Positions 46,501 to 55,579 of a stretch of 64,000 bases of DNA are shown here, in pieces. Below the pieces are notes generated by a model that saw nothing but the letters and a program-made list of their open reading frames with translations, was not told the DNA's origin and made no database searches. Location of the stretch: contig JAIXMX010000005.1 of assembly GCA_020328155.1 (NCBI GenBank), positions 22,173-86,172 on the forward strand. Direction: 5' to 3'. Position 1 is the stretch's first letter; every line of letters starts with the position of its first letter. This DNA comes from Candidatus Endomicrobiellum agilis. GTDB taxonomy: Bacteria; Elusimicrobiota; Endomicrobiia; Endomicrobiales; Endomicrobiaceae. Both the position numbers and the translations under genes were made by a program.

Positions 46501-47806
46501 CGTTTTTAACATATATGCACTTCATATCCTGTCCGCCTATATCCAAAATAAAAGACACTTTAGGATTAAAATGATGCGCAGCCTTATAGTGGACTATCGT
46601 TTCAACCTCTCCTTGATCAAAATTAAGAGCGGCTTTGATTAACGCTTCGCCGTAACCGGTAATACACGCGCCCGCTATCCGAACGTTACTAGGAAGTTTT
46701 GCATAGATATCTTTTAAAACGTCTACTACGGACGGCAGAGGATTTCCGCCGTTTGAGCCGTAACAAGAGTATGCTATCGCTTTATTTTTGTTTATTAAAA
46801 CCGCTTTGGTAGTCGTAGATCCCGCGTCGACTCCTAAAAATAAATCCCCTTCGACATCTCCAAGTTCAATTTTCGCGGCAGACGTTTTGCCGTGCCGTCG
46901 CATAAATGTTTCATAGTCTTTTTCGTTTGCAAACAGAGGAGAGAGAAGTTCCGACGCGGTACGCAAAGGTTTGCTCTTTATGTTTTTAAATCTTTCTTTC
47001 AGCTCATTTAATGTAGTTTTGTCGCCTTTGCTCAATAAAGCCGCTCCAAAAGACACGAAGAAATGAGCGTTGTCAGGAAAAAATATGTTTTCAGACTTCA
47101 ACTTTAATGATTTAATAAAACAATTTCGTAGTTCGGACAAAAAGAAAAGCGGTCCGCCAAGGAAGCACACGTTTCCTTTAATAGTGCGTCCTCTTGCTAA
47201 ACCGCCTATGGTCTGATTGACAACCGCCTGTAAAATACTTGCCGCTATATCTTCTTTTGCTGCACCTTCATTTAAAAGCGGCATAATGTCAGTCTTCGCA
47301 AAAACGCCGCACCTTGCGGCTATAGGATAAATTGTTTTATGGTTTTTTGAAAGTTCGTTTATGCCCGCAGCGTCGGTTTTAAGCGTTTGCGCCATTTGAT
47401 CTATAAAAGCACCTGTGCCGCCCGCGCAAGTTTCGTTCATTCTCTGATCTGCCGAAGCGCCGTCAAAAAACGTAATTTTTGCATCTTCACCGCCAAGTTC
47501 TATCGCGACATCAACCTTAGGAAGAAAAGTTTTTATGGCTTTTGTGCAAGCTATAACTTCCTGTTCAAAGCTTATATCTGATCTTTGCGTCAAATCCGTC
47601 GCTCCGGAACCCGTAGCGCAAACGACAATATCTGCAGCTTTTAATTCTTCCGGGACGTCATCCATTAAATCGACAACGGTATTTAACAAATCCGACCGAT
47701 GTCTTTTATAGTTACAGTAAACAGGCTTGTTATCCTTGTCAAGTATTGAAAGTTTAACAGTCGTAGAACCTATATCGAGCCCTGATTTGAACACTTTGTG
47801 TTCCAC
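43574..47806 (-). CDS. 2-hydroxyacyl-CoA dehydratase activase-related giant protein (BcrAD/BadFG, DUF2229)
   Basis: A 1410-residue cytoplasmic iron-sulfur protein. Two ASKHA-type ATPase domains stand in tandem: residues about 8-265 (SGLDIGSTTVKLSI, ELGGEDAKITFF, NETCAGGTGAFIDQMA) and about 325-580 (LGVDAGSTTTKAVLI, DIGGQDMKCIYV, NEACSSGCGSFIQNFA). A Cys-rich stretch (MRNTHCKGCENRC) and a DUF2229/dehydratase-like C-terminal half follow, with PCIPYE, LAGRPYHIDP and NNDACYPT. Relatives couple ATP hydrolysis to low-potential electron transfer for difficult dehydrations or reductions; the substrate of this fused form is not established. Start is GTG behind GGGAG. Typical of strict anaerobes. The frame is complete. 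Confidence 0.88.
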   Translation of the reverse strand: MEHKVFKSGLDIGSTTVKLSILDKDNKPVYCNYKRHRSDLLNTVVDLMDDVPEELKAADIVVCATGSGATDLTQRSDISFEQEVIACTKAIKTFLPKVDVAIELGGEDAKITFFDGASADQRMNETCAGGTGAFIDQMAQTLKTDAAGINELSKNHKTIYPIAARCGVFAKTDIMPLLNEGAAKEDIAASILQAVVNQTIGGLARGRTIKGNVCFLGGPLFFLSELRNCFIKSLKLKSENIFFPDNAHFFVSFGAALLSKGDKTTLNELKERFKNIKSKPLRTASELLSPLFANEKDYETFMRRHGKTSAAKIELGDVEGDLFLGVDAGSTTTKAVLINKNKAIAYSCYGSNGGNPLPSVVDVLKDIYAKLPSNVRIAGACITGYGEALIKAALNFDQGEVETIVHYKAAHHFNPKVSFILDIGGQDMKCIYVKNGLIDKIVLNEACSSGCGSFIQNFAQSLNYTVQDFARLSLFARKPADLGSRCTVFMNSKIKQVQKEGASAADISAGLDYSVIKNVLYKVIKISNPEELGEHIVVQGGTFFNDGVLRAAEILLKSEVIRPDIAGLMGAFGSAIIALQNKKASTSLISEEKLSGFTCKMRNTHCKGCENRCLLNITVFPNGKTFISGNRCENVLQNKKSQSFAFNMFDYKYKRLFDCYKPLPLEKAPRGEIGIPRVLNMYENYPFWFALFTKLGFRVVLSDQSSNALFNSGLDTISSQTVCFPAKMVHGHIENLVEKGVKTIFYPCIPYEIEEFKDVANHYNCPIVGSYPEVIRLNMSVLEEKGVKFLQPFLPFDNIKRLIYRLAEELKDFNITKKSLIFAILRARAALNLFKKDIRKHGAAFIKEIKETGKPAVILAGRPYHIDPAINHGVADLIASYGMIVLSEDSVAHLSGPLPKINFADQWMYHSRLYRAANLATRIENLELVQLNSFGCGLDAITTEQTEEILSKSGKIYTVLKIDEGSNLGATKIRIRSLLASIKERKGLKFKDNIFERTKFSKFSEFTKDMRNSYTILCPQMSPVHFRLAGSIMRKYGIKLEVLPEVSKADIEEGLKYVNNDACYPTIVVVGQLINALKSGRYDINKTALIISQTGGGCRATNYAGFLRKAAEKAGFKNVPVISLSVTDSSLNKSLGISFSMLKDALLVLLYGDLLMRLSNRMRPYEVYSGQTDALVEAWLMRLSDRIGKTLYFDFKKTVKKIIGDFDGIAVKKVKKPRVGVVGEILVKFHPYANNNLVSALEKEEAEVVVPDMTDFINYCMLDDIYKHKYLAGSFKNRIISFIASSYIERLRSVIRKVLKKSNHFYSYQTTKDLAHKASDIISVCNQTGEGWLLTAEMLELIEDGVKNIICVQPFGCLPNHITGKGVMKELKRRYSDINIISVDYDPGASEVNQINRIKLLMSVAHQNVN

Positions 47807-48002
47807 TTAATTCTCCCGTTTATAAAATACGTCCAGTTACATAAGGATCAACAGATAAAAATTTGAAACAATACTTTTAGTATGCTATGCTATCAAAATT
47901 AAGCTGTTTGGTAAAGCAATGAATAATATAATTAAGATTGACAGAAGAAAGTAAATTTGTTACTGCACGCTTGGTCTCAAATAATCTGAACATCAGAACA
48001 TC

Positions 48003-48078
48003 GGGCAGTTAGCTCAGCTGGAAGAGCATTTCCCTTACAAGGAAGAGGTCGCAGGTTCAAGTCCTGCACTGCCCACCA
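48003..48078 (+). tRNA. tRNA-Val (anticodon TAC)
   Basis: Acceptor GGGCAGT/ACTGCCC, D arm with AGCTCAGCTGGAAGAGC, anticodon loop CTTACAA (anticodon TAC), T arm GCAGGTTCAAGTCCTGC, and an encoded CCA at 48076-48078. Confidence 0.98.
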
Positions 48079-48087
48079 TCAATAACC

Positions 48088-48131
48088 ACAACTCCTTTTC
48101 TTTCTCACGAAAGAGAGAGTTGTTGTTTTTT
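48088..48131 (+). terminator. intrinsic terminator after tRNA-Val
   Basis: ACAACTC (48088-48094) pairs with GAGTTGT (48117-48123), an inner CTTTC/GAAAG pair extends the hairpin, and a T-run follows at 48126-48131. Confidence 0.75.
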
Positions 48132-48577
48132 AGTCCGTTAGAGGTATCGTCCCGCTTTCAGCGGGAGAACAAAATTCAAATTAATATTCAGCTAGTCCGC
48201 CAATAAGCAAATGTCCATTGAAAATAAACCTGACGATTTCTTTCAGTTAAAAGAAAAAAGATAGATTAAATGTCTGCCTAAAGGGCATTATATCTTTTTT
48301 AAGAATTTAAGAATCCGTATCCGCTTTTATATTTTACGGCGCTTATATTCATATTACAAAAAAATTTTACAGCTTTTGTTTTTTACACAGTTATTAAAAC
48401 CAATCGCATCTTCACAACGCGGACTACTCCGTTAGAGGGCTCCTCTCCTTACTTTTCTTCTCTTTTGGAAGAGGCAAAATCGCATAAACAGCTATAATAC
48501 CGCTTAAAACTGCAATGCTTAAAAATGCGCGCGTATATTGAAACCACAAGGACTAAATGATAAAATAATTATTCGTT
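48132..48577. other. gene-free region between tRNA-Val and def
   Basis: No gene is supported. It holds a small hairpin CCCGCT/AGCGGG near 48151-48165 and the longer hairpin listed separately at 48254-48300. The sequence before def has no clear ribosome binding site. Confidence 0.4.
48254..48300 (+). terminator. terminator-like hairpin with A-tract and T-tract
   Basis: AAAAAAGATA (48254-48263) pairs with TATCTTTTTT (48291-48300), with an inner ATGTCTGCC/GGGCAT stem. The A/T flanks would suit termination from either direction, but no adjacent gene end is near it. Confidence 0.4.
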
Positions 48578-49084
48578 ATGGCAAAACTCATAATAAAAAA
48601 ATACGGGAACCCTGTACTAAGAAAAAAAGCAGAAGCAGTCATAGAAATCAACGACGGCATAAAAAAACTTGCTTCCGATATGCTTGAAACCATGTATTCT
48701 GCTCCGGGTATAGGTCTTGCCGCCCCGCAAGTCGGCATTTCACTCAGACTTTGCGTCATTGACGTGGATCCAAACAAAAAATCTCCCGTAGTTGCGATAA
48801 ATCCTGAAATAATTTCAGGTGAAAATAAAATAACCGCTGAAGAGGGATGTCTGTCTTTACCGGGTTTTTACGAAAATGTAAAGCGTTTCGAAAAGATTGC
48901 TGTCAGCTATACCGATTTAAACGACGAGAAGCAAAAAATAACAGCGCAAGGATTTTTTGCCAAAGTCGTACAGCACGAGATAGACCATCTAGATGCAAAA
49001 CTTTTTATAGATTATCTCCCGGATTGGAAAAGAAAATCTATTGAAAAAAAAATAAAAAGAAAGAAAAAAGCAGGCGATTGGTGA
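48578..49084 (+). CDS. def: peptide deformylase
   Basis: A 168-residue metalloenzyme that removes the formyl group from the N-terminal methionine of new proteins. All three motifs are present: GIGLAAPQVG, EEGCLSLPG (metal-binding Cys) and QHEIDHLD (HExxH). The end is Lys-rich. The stop TGA overlaps the GTG start of fmt by 4 bases, the usual def-fmt coupling, so formylation and deformylation genes are translated together. Confidence 0.96.
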   Translation: MAKLIIKKYGNPVLRKKAEAVIEINDGIKKLASDMLETMYSAPGIGLAAPQVGISLRLCVIDVDPNKKSPVVAINPEIISGENKITAEEGCLSLPGFYENVKRFEKIAVSYTDLNDEKQKITAQGFFAKVVQHEIDHLDAKLFIDYLPDWKRKSIEKKIKRKKKAGDW

Positions 49085-50019
49085 GAATATTATTTTTTGG
49101 CACAGCTCTCATCTCAAAAATTTATCTTGAAGAATTATATAAAAACCGTCATGAAATTTTCGCCGTAACGACATCGGACAAACGTGCTTTGAGAGGTCAA
49201 AAACTTACCTTTCCCGCAGTAAAAGTTTACGCCGCAAAAAATAACATAAGTTTTATACAACCTGAAAAATTTACGCCTGCCGTTATTGAAGCAATAAAAA
49301 ATTTTGACGCAGACGTGGGAATCGCCGTAGCTTACGGCAGACTCATTCCAAAAACTGTTTTTGAGATTCCAAAATACAGAACTTTTAACATACATTTTTC
49401 GCTCCTTCCAAAATACAGAGGAGCCGCTCCTGTCCAATACGCTTTGTATAAAGGGGAAACTGAAACAGGCATATCTTCCTTTTATATTGACGAAGGACTC
49501 GATACCGGCGGTATAATAATACAGGAAAAGCTCAATATAGACACAAAAGATAACGCGGAAACTCTGTTTAATAAGCTCATCCCTTTAGGCATAGACGTCA
49601 TGAATAAAACTCTCGGGCTTTTTCGAAACGGAAAATACGGAGCAGCGTCTCAAACTGGATATCCAAGTTTCGCCCCGTCTCTCAAAAAGGAGACAGGCTT
49701 GGTCAACTGGAATAAAAGCGTAAGCGAGATATACAACCAGTTCAGAGGCTTATACCTCTGGCCGGGAATATATTCAATAGTTTCTCAGGGCAAACTTGCG
49801 GGTAGAAGAATCAAATTTGCAGAGATAAAAGTGTTTGACAGCAGCTCGATAAATAAAGATTGCGGCATCGTATGTTCAACAGAAAAAAACAAAGGGTTTA
49901 CGGTATCATGCGCCATCGGCAGAATTCTGGTTTTAAAAGTACAGCCTGAGAATAAATCTGTCATGCTTGCATGGGATTTTATTCAAGGCAAACAGCTTTC
50001 AACAGGCGATCGTTTTTAA
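49081..50019 (+). CDS. fmt: methionyl-tRNA formyltransferase
   Basis: A 312-residue enzyme that formylates Met-tRNA for translation initiation using 10-formyl-THF. It begins MRILFFGTALISKIYLEEL; the formyl-binding and catalytic region is FNIHFSLLPKYRGAAPVQYA (Asn, His) and GLDTGGII. I choose the GTG at 49081, which overlaps the def stop as GTGA. A TTG one codon earlier is possible. The length is normal and the C-terminal tRNA-binding domain is complete. Confidence 0.95.
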   Translation: MRILFFGTALISKIYLEELYKNRHEIFAVTTSDKRALRGQKLTFPAVKVYAAKNNISFIQPEKFTPAVIEAIKNFDADVGIAVAYGRLIPKTVFEIPKYRTFNIHFSLLPKYRGAAPVQYALYKGETETGISSFYIDEGLDTGGIIIQEKLNIDTKDNAETLFNKLIPLGIDVMNKTLGLFRNGKYGAASQTGYPSFAPSLKKETGLVNWNKSVSEIYNQFRGLYLWPGIYSIVSQGKLAGRRIKFAEIKVFDSSSINKDCGIVCSTEKNKGFTVSCAIGRILVLKVQPENKSVMLAWDFIQGKQLSTGDRF

Positions 50020-50215
50020 ATTATGATATAATAGAATTAAATATATTATGATGTAATAACTGTAAACATTACCGCTTATTACTCATCTGCAATGACAAAA
50101 ATCTTGATATACCGTTGCGGGACGATATATCTGCCGCGTCAGCTTAATTATCCAACAACACAGATTATTATGACGCCACCGGCAGGCATCAATAACAAAC
50201 AAGGAGAATTCTGCT

Positions 50216-50536
50216 GTGGCGGTTGAAATCAATGAAAGCAATTTTGAACGAGAAGTATTATCATCGGACAACCCGGTGCTGGTTGATTTTTGGGCACCTT
50301 GGTGCAATCCTTGCAAGATGCTTTCCCCTATCATTGAAGAACTTGCCGACGAATATGACGGCAGGGTAAAAATAGGCAAAATAAATACAGATGAAAATAC
50401 ATCTTTATCGGCAAAATTTCAAATTACGTCAATTCCATGCCTAATTTTATTTAAAAATGGCACAACAGTACACAAAATAGACGGATTCAGATCTAAAAAC
50501 GATATTAAAAAAATTATTGACAATACGCTGTTATGA
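50216..50536 (+). CDS. trxA: thioredoxin with a WCNPC active site
   Basis: A 106-residue thioredoxin, a cytoplasmic disulfide reductase fed by TrxB. The active site reads VDFWAPWCNPCKML; the usual WCGPC has Asn in place of Gly. The cis-proline is in ITSIPCLILFKNG, where the preceding residues are normal but Cys follows Pro (IPC instead of IPT), adding a third cysteine. Start is GTG with AAGGAG 10 bases upstream. trxB lies 1.4 kb downstream on the same strand, separated by decayed sequence. Confidence 0.94.
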   Translation: MAVEINESNFEREVLSSDNPVLVDFWAPWCNPCKMLSPIIEELADEYDGRVKIGKINTDENTSLSAKFQITSIPCLILFKNGTTVHKIDGFRSKNDIKKIIDNTLL

Positions 50537-51398
50537 TCAACTCATAAAAAAATATTTCATTTGCGATTACAAAGGATAAAGTGGAATTTTTACCACAAGA
50601 TAATACACCTAACAGAGTTTTAACTCAAAAAGAAATATTTAAAGTTTTCCTGTCCCATATTATATACAGCAATATAAAATAAACAAGAAGAAAAAAATGC
50701 GGTTTTGCCGGTTATCGTATCAGCTCGCCGGACAGCATTCAAAAATAACTATGCTGAAAATGAACGCAATAAGAAAAAGCGGCGCTATTTTTATATTAAG
50801 AGCGAGCGGCGCGAAGGTATCTTCAACAAGCCTTTTCCCTAAATTACCTAACAATATTTTTAGGCGGCAAATAGAAAGATTCAAGAGAAAAGTACGATTA
50901 TGTCAAAGTACCGCAATCAATATTGAATTCGGCTTTAATACAGCAAGCATAGTCGGGAGAAATTCATTAGAAATCCGCAAATATGCGTAAAGAATAATTT
51001 TAGAGAAAAAATTAAAGCTGCAACTTAACTCAACAGGATATCGATAAAAATATAAAGAGTTTAGAGCGTTTAGCATTGATTGCTAAAAAAGAATGAAAAA
51101 GGACACTAAAGGTCGGTTGTTGTTCCTTCTTTCATTGCTGCGGAATCCAGAAATTCAGCTTTAAACGGCTAAAAACAAAGGCAAATGGCATACTTTTTGA
51201 GAAGTAAAAGTACACCTACACAATGCGTTTTAAATAATCAAAAAATAAACTTTACAGAGATAATACGGCAAAAATTCAGCAGAAAACATACAAATGACCG
51301 GTTCTTAAAAGACCGCGCTTTCTGATAGAGATTGAGAAAAGAGATTCATTGCGGAGTTCCGAGCCACCACGCGACGGAGACAACTGATAGCAGAAAAG
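50537..51398 (+). other. gap with small ORF and hairpin between trxA and trxB
   Basis: A 34-codon frame at 50581-50685 begins GTG after AAAGGA and encodes VEFLPQDNTPNRVLTQKEIF, perhaps the start of a lost gene. A longer plus-strand stretch (50697-50990) is basic and unrecognised. A hairpin at 51092-51136 pairs AATGAAAAAGGA with TCCTTCTTTCATT around a 20-base loop. No convincing gene remains. Confidence 0.4.
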
Positions 51399-51868
51399 AT
51401 GCCCGACAGAGAAATCCCCACACAATCTGCGGTAACCATTAATCAGTTGCTGCCCGCAAAATCTGTATATGCGCTGTGTGCGGTGGCTCTGGCATTCGTG
51501 ATTCTGCGGTACAAAAGCAGAGCGAAAAGTCTTGAGTTAAGGGAGAAGCAAATTGAGCTAAACAAGAGAGAATTAGACAAGGCGGACTCCAAACTATCTC
51601 TTAAAATATTGGCGGCTATAGAGTACCCGCGATTAAAACCGAAACACCGCACGCGCAGAGAATAGAAAAAGAGTTTCTAGAATCCAAACTCAAAATATTG
51701 AAGGAGCAGCAAGAGAGAGCGGAATCAGAAGAACTCTTGAAATCACAGCAGAAATCAAATACGGCTAAAGCGCAGAATGGCAAGTTAAAAAAAGCGTGGA
51801 AATTCACAAAGAAACTTTTCGGATACCTTAAATTTTGGAAACTCTGCAGTAAGAGTTCGTCGGCGTAA
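51399..51868 (+). pseudogene. frameshifted small membrane protein with coiled coil
   Basis: The first frame (from 51399) encodes a hydrophobic helix (SVYALCAVALAFVILRY) followed by a charged helix (KSLELREKQIELNKRELDKA), and stops at 51665 after changing character near 51625. The neighbouring frame continues as RIEKEFLESKLKILKEQQER and a basic tail (KAWKFTKKLFGYLKFW) to a stop at 51868. Joined, this is a protein of about 155 residues with one membrane anchor and a long cytoplasmic or periplasmic helix. The family is unknown. Confidence 0.5.
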
Positions 51869-51885
51869 AATAAAGGAGAATCAAA

Positions 51886-51954
51886 ATGAATATGAACACG
51901 ACTGAAATACTGCGAGAAATAATAGGAATACTGCAGGAAGTGATATCCAAATGA
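51886..51954 (+). CDS. 22-residue peptide translationally coupled to trxB
   Basis: ATG at 51886 follows an excellent AAAGGAG and encodes MNMNTTEILREIIGILQEVI plus SK. Its TGA overlaps the trxB ATG as ATGA. trxB has no good ribosome binding site of its own, so ribosomes ending this peptide probably start trxB. The peptide would form a short amphipathic helix. It could be a leader, a tiny real protein, or the last trace of a larger gene. Confidence 0.55.
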   Translation: MNMNTTEILREIIGILQEVISK

Positions 51955-52859
51955 TATATGATGTTATCATTATCGGCGGCGGACCTGCGGGGTTGTCAGC
52001 AGCAATTTACGCTTCAAGGGCAAGACTGAAAACACTGCTTATAGAAAAAAACGGTTGCGGCGGACAGATGATAACAACCTGTTCGCTTGAAAACTACCCG
52101 GGGTTTAATGGAGGAATCGACGGTTTTGAGCTTGCCAGAAAATTTGAGGACCAGGCAAAAGATTTTGGCGCGGAAATAATCTATGACGAAGCGGTGCGCA
52201 TTGAATACGGATTGGCAAAAAAAGTAATTGCTGCAAATTGCACATACGAAACCAAAACCGTTATTATTGCTGCGGGAACGCACGCAAAAAAAATGAATAT
52301 ACGCGGAGAGGAGAAGTTCCTAGGCAGAGGCGTATCCTTTTGCGCCACCTGCGACGCTCCTTTTTACAAAGACAAAAATGTATTGGTTGTCGGCGGCGGA
52401 GATTCCGCAATTGAGGAAGCCGTTTACATATCAAAGTTCGCAAAAAACGTAACTATTGCTCACAGAAGAGACAAGTTAAGGGCTACAAAAATTCTACAGG
52501 AAAGAATGAGGCTGCATCCGAATATTTCAGTGATATACAATACTGTCCCAAAAGAAATTTCCGGAAGAGATTTCCCTGAAAAAATAACAATGACAAATAT
52601 AAAGACAAACGAAAACAAAGATTTGAAAATTGACGGCATTTTCGTCTTTATAGGCTTAATTCCAAACACTGCGTTTTTTTCAGGTCTTGCGCTTGACGAA
52701 GCGGGATACGTTATAACAGACGAAAACATGAATACTTCTGTCGCCGGTATTTTTGCCTGCGGGGATATAAGGAAAAAACAGCTGAGACAGGTTGTAACAG
52801 CCGTATCAGACGGCGCTCAGGCGGCTATAAGCGCACAGCATTACATAGAAAATCCATGA
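51951..52859 (+). CDS. trxB: thioredoxin reductase
   Basis: A 302-residue FAD enzyme that reduces thioredoxin with NADPH. FAD site IIIGGGPAGLSAAIYASRA (residues about 6-24), redox pair CATCD, NADPH site VVGGGDSAIEEAVYISKFA, and the late FAD motif GIFACGDIR are all intact. The start overlaps a 22-codon frame, and the stop overlaps polA by 4 bases (ATGA), giving the chain orf-trxB-polA-coaE. Confidence 0.96.
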   Translation: MIYDVIIIGGGPAGLSAAIYASRARLKTLLIEKNGCGGQMITTCSLENYPGFNGGIDGFELARKFEDQAKDFGAEIIYDEAVRIEYGLAKKVIAANCTYETKTVIIAAGTHAKKMNIRGEEKFLGRGVSFCATCDAPFYKDKNVLVVGGGDSAIEEAVYISKFAKNVTIAHRRDKLRATKILQERMRLHPNISVIYNTVPKEISGRDFPEKITMTNIKTNENKDLKIDGIFVFIGLIPNTAFFSGLALDEAGYVITDENMNTSVAGIFACGDIRKKQLRQVVTAVSDGAQAAISAQHYIENP

Positions 52860-55579
52860 AAAAATTTTTCATTATAGACGGAAATATGTACATTCACAGA
52901 GCATATCATGCTTTGCCGCCGCTTTCTACTTCAAATAACCTACAAGTCAACGCAGTTTACGGTTTTATAAAGCTGCTGCTTAAAATCAAAAATAACTTTA
53001 AACCGGACTATATCGCAGTCTGCTTTGATTACCCGTCAAAAAATTTCAGACATGAAATATTTAAAGATTATAAAGCAAACAGAAAACCGCTCGACGAAGC
53101 GCTTATAAACCAGATGCCCATCGCAAGAGAAGCCGCAAAAACTTTAAACATTGCAGAAATAGAAATAAAAGGCTATGAAGCCGACGATTTAATTGCTACA
53201 ATAGCCAGCAATAATAAGAAAAGCGGAGTACAGACTATTGCCGTAACGGGCGACAAAGACATTCTGCAGCTAACTGAAGATGAAAACATCTTAATATGGA
53301 ACGATTCCAAAGACATTATGTATGACGCTAAGAAAGTTGAAGAAAAATACGGCGTCATGCCTAAACAGCTTATCGACGTTTTTGCTTTAATGGGAGACGT
53401 TATTGACAATATACCCGGCGTAAAAGGCATAGGCGAGAAAACCGCAATAAAACTCATAAAAAAGTTTGGGACTCTTGAAAGTATTCTGCAAAATGCGGAT
53501 TCCATAGAGGGAAATACGGGGAAATTGCTCAGGCAAGGCAAAGAGAAAGCACTGCTCAGCAGAAGCTTAGTAGAACTGAATAGACATGTCCCTTTAGAAT
53601 ACAAACTCGAAGAGTTTGAAAATAAAGATATGGACGCGGATAAAGCCATTCCTTTTTTTGAAAAATACGAGTTCAACAGCCTGCTGGCAAAATATTCCGT
53701 AAATCAAGAAATTCAACCGACTCTCATTGCGAATGAAACGCAGCGCAATGAAGAATTTAAAACTAATAGTTTTACGACAGACAAACTGAGTTTTGAAATA
53801 GTAAACACCAAAGAAAGAGCTGCGGAAGTTGCAAAGATAATAGAACAAGCGGAGATTCTCGCATTAAAGACAATAAGCTCCACAACTGACCCTTTAAAAA
53901 CAAAAATTGTAGGCATATCGTTGTGCGTTGAAAGCAAAGCTTTCTATTTTCCAATCGGACACAACGATTTGACTTCACGGCAAATAACTTTTGAAGAATT
54001 TAAAAACATTTTTACTCCGTTGTTTTCTTCAGATAAAATAAAGAAAATAGGACATGACCTGAAACAGGAAAGAAATATTTACAGGATGTCCGAAACCAAA
54101 ATAAACAATATATACTTTGACATAATGTTGGCATCGTATTGTTTAAATCCCGCAAAATCACACAATATGACCGATATCTCAAAAGAGTACCTAAACTTTA
54201 CGGCAGAAGAGGAAAGTCGTGCTGTGAAAGGAGCAAAAAAGTTTGCGGCTGCTGATTCTTCAATAGAAAACAGCGCAAAATACGCAAACTCGATTTCCGC
54301 CGCGATATTTGCGATATACAAAATATTTGATTTTCAGATAAAAGAAAAAAAACTTTCGCCACTTTTCTTTAATACGGAGATGCCTTTAGTCGAAGTTCTT
54401 TCCGAAATGGAAATTTCAGGCATAAAAGTCGACATGTCTTTTATGCGCAATTTCAACGAAAAAATTGTTTCCGAACTCAAGGAAATTGAAAATACCATAT
54501 ACAAAATTGCAGACAAAGAATTCAACATCAATTCGCCAAAACAGCTTTCTTCCATCATGTTTGAAAGACTTAATCTGCCGGCGATCAAAAAGACTAAAAC
54601 AGGTTACTCCACCGATGAAGAAGTATTGTCCGAACTTTCCTCCCACGAATTTCCTGCCGAAGTATTAAAATACAGAGAGCTCCAAAAATTAAAAAGCACT
54701 TATATAGACCCAATAACAAATTACTGCTCTTATTACAACGACAGAATTCACACCGTTTTCAACCAAGCTGTAACAACTACGGGAAGATTGTCGTCGACAG
54801 AACCGAATCTGCAGAATATCCCAATAAAATCCGCCTATGGAAAGGAGTTCAGGAAAGCGTTTGTGCCAGAAGACAATAAGATTTTTATATCTGCAGATTA
54901 TTCCCAGATTGATTTAAGAGTTCTAGCGCATATTTCAGAAGACGCAAAATTTATTGAAGCTTTTAAAGACGGCGCGGACATACACAGCGCGACGGCAAGG
55001 GAAATCTTTAATATACCAAGAAGCGAACCTGTGCCTGACAATTTAAGAAGCGCGGCAAAATCCATAAATTTCGGCATAGTTTACGGCATGTCGCCTTTTG
55101 GACTTTCAAAACAGCTAAATATCCCGTTCGGAAAAGCAAAAGAATATATCGACGGATATTTCAAAAGATACAGCGGAGTAAAATTGTGGATGAAACAGAT
55201 TGTCAAACAGGCTTCGGAAGACGGATACGTGCGCACGATCACCGGAAGAATAAGATATATCCCCGAACTGTATTCCGCAAACATTCAAACGAGAAACGCG
55301 GGAGAGAGAATAGCTTTAAACACTCCGGTGCAGGGAAGCTCCGCAGACATAATAAAAACCGCGATGATAAATATATATAACGAAATTAAACTTAAAGGAT
55401 ACAAATCTTTAATTCTTCTGCAGATTCACGATGATCTGCTTTTTGAAGTTCCAGATGAAGAAACTGAAAACATGATTTCAATAATAAAAGATAAAATGGA
55501 AAATTCCTTACCCTTAAGCATTCCCATATCCGTTGATATTAAAACCGGCAGAAATTGGGGAGAAATGAAAAAAATATGA
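52856..55579 (+). CDS. polA: DNA polymerase I, proofreading domain inactive
   Basis: A 907-residue polymerase for Okazaki-fragment processing and repair. The 5' nuclease domain (1-290) has FIIDGNMYIHRAYHALPPL and VTGDKDILQL. The polymerase domain has motif A (ADYSQIDLRVLAH), motif B (RSAAKSINFGIVYGMSPFG) and motif C (QIHDDLLFEVP). The middle 3'-5' exonuclease fold is present, but its catalytic carboxylates are missing: the expected DTET reads KTIS. Proofreading is therefore lost, as in several other bacterial Pol I enzymes. Both ends overlap neighbouring genes by 4 bases. Confidence 0.96.
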   Translation: MKKFFIIDGNMYIHRAYHALPPLSTSNNLQVNAVYGFIKLLLKIKNNFKPDYIAVCFDYPSKNFRHEIFKDYKANRKPLDEALINQMPIAREAAKTLNIAEIEIKGYEADDLIATIASNNKKSGVQTIAVTGDKDILQLTEDENILIWNDSKDIMYDAKKVEEKYGVMPKQLIDVFALMGDVIDNIPGVKGIGEKTAIKLIKKFGTLESILQNADSIEGNTGKLLRQGKEKALLSRSLVELNRHVPLEYKLEEFENKDMDADKAIPFFEKYEFNSLLAKYSVNQEIQPTLIANETQRNEEFKTNSFTTDKLSFEIVNTKERAAEVAKIIEQAEILALKTISSTTDPLKTKIVGISLCVESKAFYFPIGHNDLTSRQITFEEFKNIFTPLFSSDKIKKIGHDLKQERNIYRMSETKINNIYFDIMLASYCLNPAKSHNMTDISKEYLNFTAEEESRAVKGAKKFAAADSSIENSAKYANSISAAIFAIYKIFDFQIKEKKLSPLFFNTEMPLVEVLSEMEISGIKVDMSFMRNFNEKIVSELKEIENTIYKIADKEFNINSPKQLSSIMFERLNLPAIKKTKTGYSTDEEVLSELSSHEFPAEVLKYRELQKLKSTYIDPITNYCSYYNDRIHTVFNQAVTTTGRLSSTEPNLQNIPIKSAYGKEFRKAFVPEDNKIFISADYSQIDLRVLAHISEDAKFIEAFKDGADIHSATAREIFNIPRSEPVPDNLRSAAKSINFGIVYGMSPFGLSKQLNIPFGKAKEYIDGYFKRYSGVKLWMKQIVKQASEDGYVRTITGRIRYIPELYSANIQTRNAGERIALNTPVQGSSADIIKTAMINIYNEIKLKGYKSLILLQIHDDLLFEVPDEETENMISIIKDKMENSLPLSIPISVDIKTGRNWGEMKKI

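Noticed and set aside
51092..51136. Intrinsic terminator in the trxA-trxB gap
   Set aside because: The stem is AT-rich with a 20-base loop and no T-run follows it.
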